From Phocoena phocoena (lineage: Eukaryota; Chordata; Mammalia; Artiodactyla; Phocoenidae): a DNA stretch of 64,000 bases. Both the position numbers and the translations under genes were made by a program. Every line of letters starts with the position of its first letter. Position 1 is the first letter of the stretch. Positions 60,390-64,000 of the stretch are shown here, piece by piece. The notes under the pieces were generated by a model that was not told where the DNA came from, made no database searches, and worked only from the letters and a program-made list of their open reading frames with translations. Location: the NCBI RefSeq assembly GCF_963924675.1, contig NC_089235.1, positions 58,454,520 to 58,518,519 of the forward strand, written 5' to 3'.

Positions 60390-60655
60390 TTGACATAGAG
60401 AACAGACTTGTGGTTGTCAAGGGGAATGGGGGGCTGGGGAGGATTGGATTGGGAGTTTGGCATTAGCAAATGCAAGCTATTATATATTGAATGGAAAAAC
60501 AACGAGGTCCTATTGTATAGCACAGGGAACTATATTCAATATCCTGTGATAAACCATAATGGAAAAGAATATGAAAAAGAATATATGTATAACTGAGTCA
60601 ATATGCTGCAGAAATTAACACATTGTAAATCAACTATACTTCCATAAAATTAAAA
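60390..60655 (+). mobile_element. L1 3' UTR, 5'-truncated
   Basis: 'agaacagacttgtggttgtc', 'cctattgtatagcacaggga', 'atattcaatatcctgtgata' and 'acattgtaaatcaactatac' form the L1 3' UTR, ending in a short A-rich tail. The flanks share an imperfect 'gtata..gtgctt' motif that may be a degraded target duplication. Confidence 0.85.
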
Positions 60656-61836
60656 AATATGTATAGAGCTGTGCTTTATACAACCCTGGCAATAGATAAT
60701 ACTGTATTGGCATACTAATCCAATCCTCTTTTTGCCCTACATACATATTTATAGCAGTTTACTCATACGTTCATTTCATTCAGTAAATATTTAGTCATAT
60801 GTTCCTCAGCATTAGTGAGGAAGTCTGAGAACGAGGTGAGATTTAGCTATTTTATCCCATCTTTGCAACGGCAAAGTGCAGCAGGTCCCTTGCAAGATAC
60901 TCATACCACTTTGCTACCTTTTCAGAAAGGGTGGGGAATGCACCAAAGTATTACAGCTAAACAGAACCTCAAAGTTTACATAACCCAATATTCTTTTTAC
61001 AGGTGATAAAAGTAAGTTCTACAAAGATTATGTTACTTCTTTATACCATATAGACATTTAATGATGAAAGCGGCCCCTAACCTATGCTTCCTGATTTTAT
61101 ATCAATTTTATACTAGACAATATCTCTATTGAGAGTTCTGGAACTGATTTAAAATAGTGCCAAAAGAAAATCTGGGTGCTTCCAAATGGGACTTTAAAAA
61201 TCTTGCTTTTGAATTTGGGGGGAGAAGTAGGATTGTTTTGGTGCTTTGTAAAATAATCTGTGGTTCATGGAACAACTCAGCTAGAACTAAAAGTTACACT
61301 CAGTTTCTTACTAGGCTCAAAGTACCACATTAATGCAACTATGAATTTAATAGTGAAATATATTTGAATTAAAGTAATTTTCTGTTAGTCTGGCAGTCTT
61401 GTAAGGAGTATTTCAGATTCTTGATTCAATCGCCTCTTTAACTTGGATTGCCTAGAGCTAGTGAAAAACTGGTTTAATTCCTTTTTCTAAAGGTCATGTA
61501 AACATGTATGCTTAGTGAATTAGATGCAAATTCAATTCCCTGAGCTTCATACTTCCTAGTTAAGTTCCTTTCCTATTCTTCACATATAAGCTCACATCTG
61601 ACAGCAGAATATTGACTTTGAGCTATGGTAAAAATCACAATAAAGCAAAAACATTTGACATCTGCTCTGTAAAGCAGACTTACAGGGGGTCAAGTGAACA
61701 AAAGTGTTCTTTATTAAAACGTTTTTCTGGTACTATTATTTTATCTTTCTTTATGAGGCATTTGAATGACTTTTTCTTTTTCCATTCTGCTTTTAGAAGA
61801 ACAGATCTAATTCACCATTTGATATTTAATTAAATA
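60656..61836. other. Unassigned sequence
   Basis: No gene is recognised. About 60,995-61,060 ('ctttttacaggtgataaaag...gttacttctttatacc') may be a weak MIR trace. Confidence 0.35.
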
Positions 61837-61847
61837 AGGCAGGTTTA

Positions 61848-62314
61848 TAGAGACTGTCATACAGAGTGAAGTAAGTCAGAAAGAGAAAAACAAATACCGT
61901 ATGCTAACACATATATATGGAATCTAAAAAAAAAAGTTTCTGAAGAACCTAGGGGCAGGACAAGAATAAAGACGCAGATGTACAGAATGGACTTGAGGAA
62001 GTGGGGAGGGGGAAGGGTAAGCTGGGATGAAGTGAGAGAGTGGCATGGACATATATACACTACCAAATGTAAAACAGATAGCTAGTGGGGAGCAGTCACA
62101 TAGCATAGGGAGATCAGCTCGGTGCTCTGTGACCACCTAGAGGGGTGGGATAGGGAGGGTGGGAGGGAGACGCAAGAGGGAGGCAATATGGGGATATGTG
62201 TATAGCTGATTCACTTTGTTATAAAGCAGAACCTAACACACTATTGTAAAGCAATTATACTCCAATAAAGATGTTAAAAATATATATATATATATCCGTA
62301 AAAAAAAAAAAAAG
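61848..62314 (+). mobile_element. L1 3' end with intact target duplication
   Basis: Runs from 'gagactgtcatacagagtga' (ORF2 end) through 'gctgggatgaagtgagagag' and 'ggtgctctgtgaccacctag' to 'gcaattatactccaataaag', then AT repeats and a poly(A) of 14. Flanked by aggcaggttta at 61,837-61,847 and 62,315-62,325. The long clean tail and perfect duplication suggest a relatively recent insertion. Confidence 0.93.
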
Positions 62315-62325
62315 AGGCAGGTTTA

Positions 62326-62605
62326 GATACAACCCAGGGATTAAAAATTATGATGCGGTAGAATATTTAATAAAATGCACAAATGCATCATGTTATGTAA
62401 AGGCAAAGGAAGGTTTACAAAACTTTTTTGCACGTTATGATTCTATTTTTCTTCATAGATATAGAATGAGTAGAGGCCAAAATATTTACAATGGTTATCT
62501 TGGGGTGATAGGAGGCTGAAGATTTTATTTTTTTCTTCATTTCTGTTTTTTTTTCAAATATACTGCAGTGATTATGTATTACTCTTTGATCATAAAAAAG
62601 GGATT
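62326..62605 (+). mobile_element. Old L1 3' end
   Basis: 'aggaaggtttacaaaactttt', 'acaatggttatcttggggtg', 'cttcatttctgttttttttt' and 'gattatgtattactctttgatc' correspond to the ORF2 end and 3' UTR of an old L1 subfamily. The younger L1 inserted at its left edge. Confidence 0.65.
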
Positions 62606-63316
62606 CTTAAAAAACAAGCCTTGTCCATCCTAAATATTATTAGAAATCTGTAATAATGTCTCAGCATTGTACTGTAAAACCAATCTTGTTTTGTTTAAAA
62701 GCAGAACAATACTATATATGAATTAAGTGGAAGAAAGAGCAATTAATGTATTTTTCAACATCATGACAATTCTGAAACCAAAGTACTCTTTTCTAAGTTA
62801 TATTTTAATTGGTATAGTATTTATTCACTCTATTTTTGAGCAAAATTTGCATAATAAAATAAAATGATCTTGATTATGTTTTGATAAAAAGAAAATGAAT
62901 TTTATTTAAAAAAACTTAAGCTTTAAAGTTTTTTTTAAAAAAAACTTCATATACAGCACAAGAATAATGTAAAGTAAAACTTTTAAAGCATTTAAAATAT
63001 CACTGCTCTTTAAAATCAACAGTTTTAATTTGCTGTCATGAACAACTTTATCCATATGACATTTTCTGCCTTTTCGATTGTTTTCTTGGGATAAATTCCA
63101 GAAATACTAGGTTAAAGAATATGAACATATTTATGGGTTTTGAAACATAAAGTAACATTTTCTTTTCCTGAAAAAGTTGCTCAATTTAAACTGCCAATAG
63201 CAAAGAATGTGTGCATATTACTTTGCAAACATCTATGTTCATACAAGGTTAAAATGATACTTAAAATTTTTACTTATTTAATAATATAAAAAGGTAGCTT
63301 GTTATTTTTTTCAATT
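62606..63316. other. Unassigned AT-rich sequence
   Basis: No gene or repeat is recognised in this 0.7 kb. Confidence 0.4.
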
Positions 63317-63322
63317 TACATG

Positions 63323-63529
63323 TTTTTTTTTGTGTGTGTGGTACGCGGGCCTCTCACTGTTGTGGCCTCTCCCGTTGCGGAGCACAGGCTCCGGACGCGC
63401 AGGCTCAGCGTCCATGGCTCATAGGCCCAGCCGCTCCGCGGCATGTGGGATCTTCCCGGGCCGGGACACGACCCCGTGTCCCCTGCATCGGCAGGCGGAG
63501 TCTCAACTACCGTGCCACCAGGGAAGCCC
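63323..63529 (-). mobile_element. CHR SINE (cetacean type)
   Basis: A T-rich tail with an interspersed (GT)n, then 'ggtacgcgggcctctcactg', through to 'accagggaagccc'. Short target duplication tacatg at 63,317-63,322 and 63,530-63,535. Same structure as the copies at 21.6, 33.6 and 45.5 kb. Confidence 0.95.
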
Positions 63530-63535
63530 TACATG

Positions 63536-64000
63536 CTTTTAATAACCAGTGAGTTTGAGCATTTTCCAATATGTTTGTTTACTAATTATCAGCTGTCTTT
63601 TCACCTTTTTTTTTTTTTACCATATTAGTGTCTTGATGTTTTCTTATGGATTTTTATGAGCTCCTACAGATGAATTAACCCTGTTTTACAAATATTTTCT
63701 TGGTGAGTTTTAATTTTATATATATTTTTCTGCGATATAAAATTTTAAATTTTTTACAATTGAATATGCTAATATTATTCTTTATTCTTCCTATTCCTTT
63801 AGAGTCTAAAGCATTTCTATGCTTCCACAAAATCAATAAACATGTTTCTTAGATTGACCAGTGTAAACACGGATGTGGTGTGGTCTTGTCTTATACCAAT
63901 CTTGAAACTGGATTCATGATTCCATTTCACCCCTCAAAATACATACGGTTTTCACATGGTATTTCTATAGATATTGCTGTTCTTCCCCCCAGTTCCCTTT
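63536..64000. other. Unassigned sequence to window end
   Basis: AT-rich. No gene or repeat is confidently recognised. Confidence 0.4.

Noticed and set aside
1..64000. CRISPR arrays, operons, phage or bacterial features
   Set aside because: Nothing with regular direct repeats and spacers. Composition and repeats are mammalian throughout.

Overview
This window is AT-rich mammalian nuclear DNA with no protein-coding gene that I can support. Open frames are short and scattered on both strands, and most of the longer ones fall inside repeats. Five interspersed elements carry the tRNA-derived head and GC-rich body of CHR (Cetacea-Hippopotamus-Ruminant) SINEs, and a sixth, shorter and more diverged, has a related head. 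With the cetartiodactyl-type L1 3' ends, and with no BovB or Bov-tA element recognised, the best reading is a whale or dolphin genome. That assignment rests on recalled repeat families and was not checked by a search. The window is intergenic or lies inside a long intron.

Layout. 1-11,250 is mostly unique sequence, with a MIR split by a 5'-inverted (twin-primed) L1, a palindromic DNA-transposon-like element near 9.0 kb and a pyrimidine-rich microsatellite. 11,250-20,000 holds a small L1 with a 16-bp target duplication, a long (AC)n tract, a perfect 91-bp tandem duplication, a MIR interrupted by an unidentified insert, and an MLT1-type LTR. At 20.1-20.4 kb is a GC-richer block flanked by plausible splice signals, the only exon-like candidate. 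21.6-26.1 kb carries a CHR SINE, about 2.5 kb of antisense L1 whose parts are out of order, and an L2 3' end. 27.4-28.4 kb has a MIR, a TA-flanked miniature Tigger element and a second MIR. 29.9-34.3 kb has three CHR-type SINEs and two L2 3' ends. 35.6-40 kb is repeat-poor.

42.3-46.0 kb is a nested cluster. Two ancient L1 (L1M/HAL1-like) 5' segments lie in the same orientation, separated by two antisense L1 3' ends, and a CHR SINE is inserted downstream. 46-53 kb is mostly unassigned. 53.3-55.3 kb stacks an L1 3' end, an MLT1 fragment and two older L1 3' ends. 55.5-60.0 kb contains decayed coding sequence of an L2-type LINE, including endonuclease- and reverse-transcriptase-derived parts. 60.4-63.5 kb has two further L1 3' ends, an older L1 tail and a fifth full CHR SINE.

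Nothing here forms an operon or pathway. The interest lies in the insertion history, a few structural oddities (tandem duplication, fold-backs, rearranged LINEs) and one possible non-repeat exon. Family names come from remembered consensus sequences, and edges of old repeats are approximate to about 10-30 bp.
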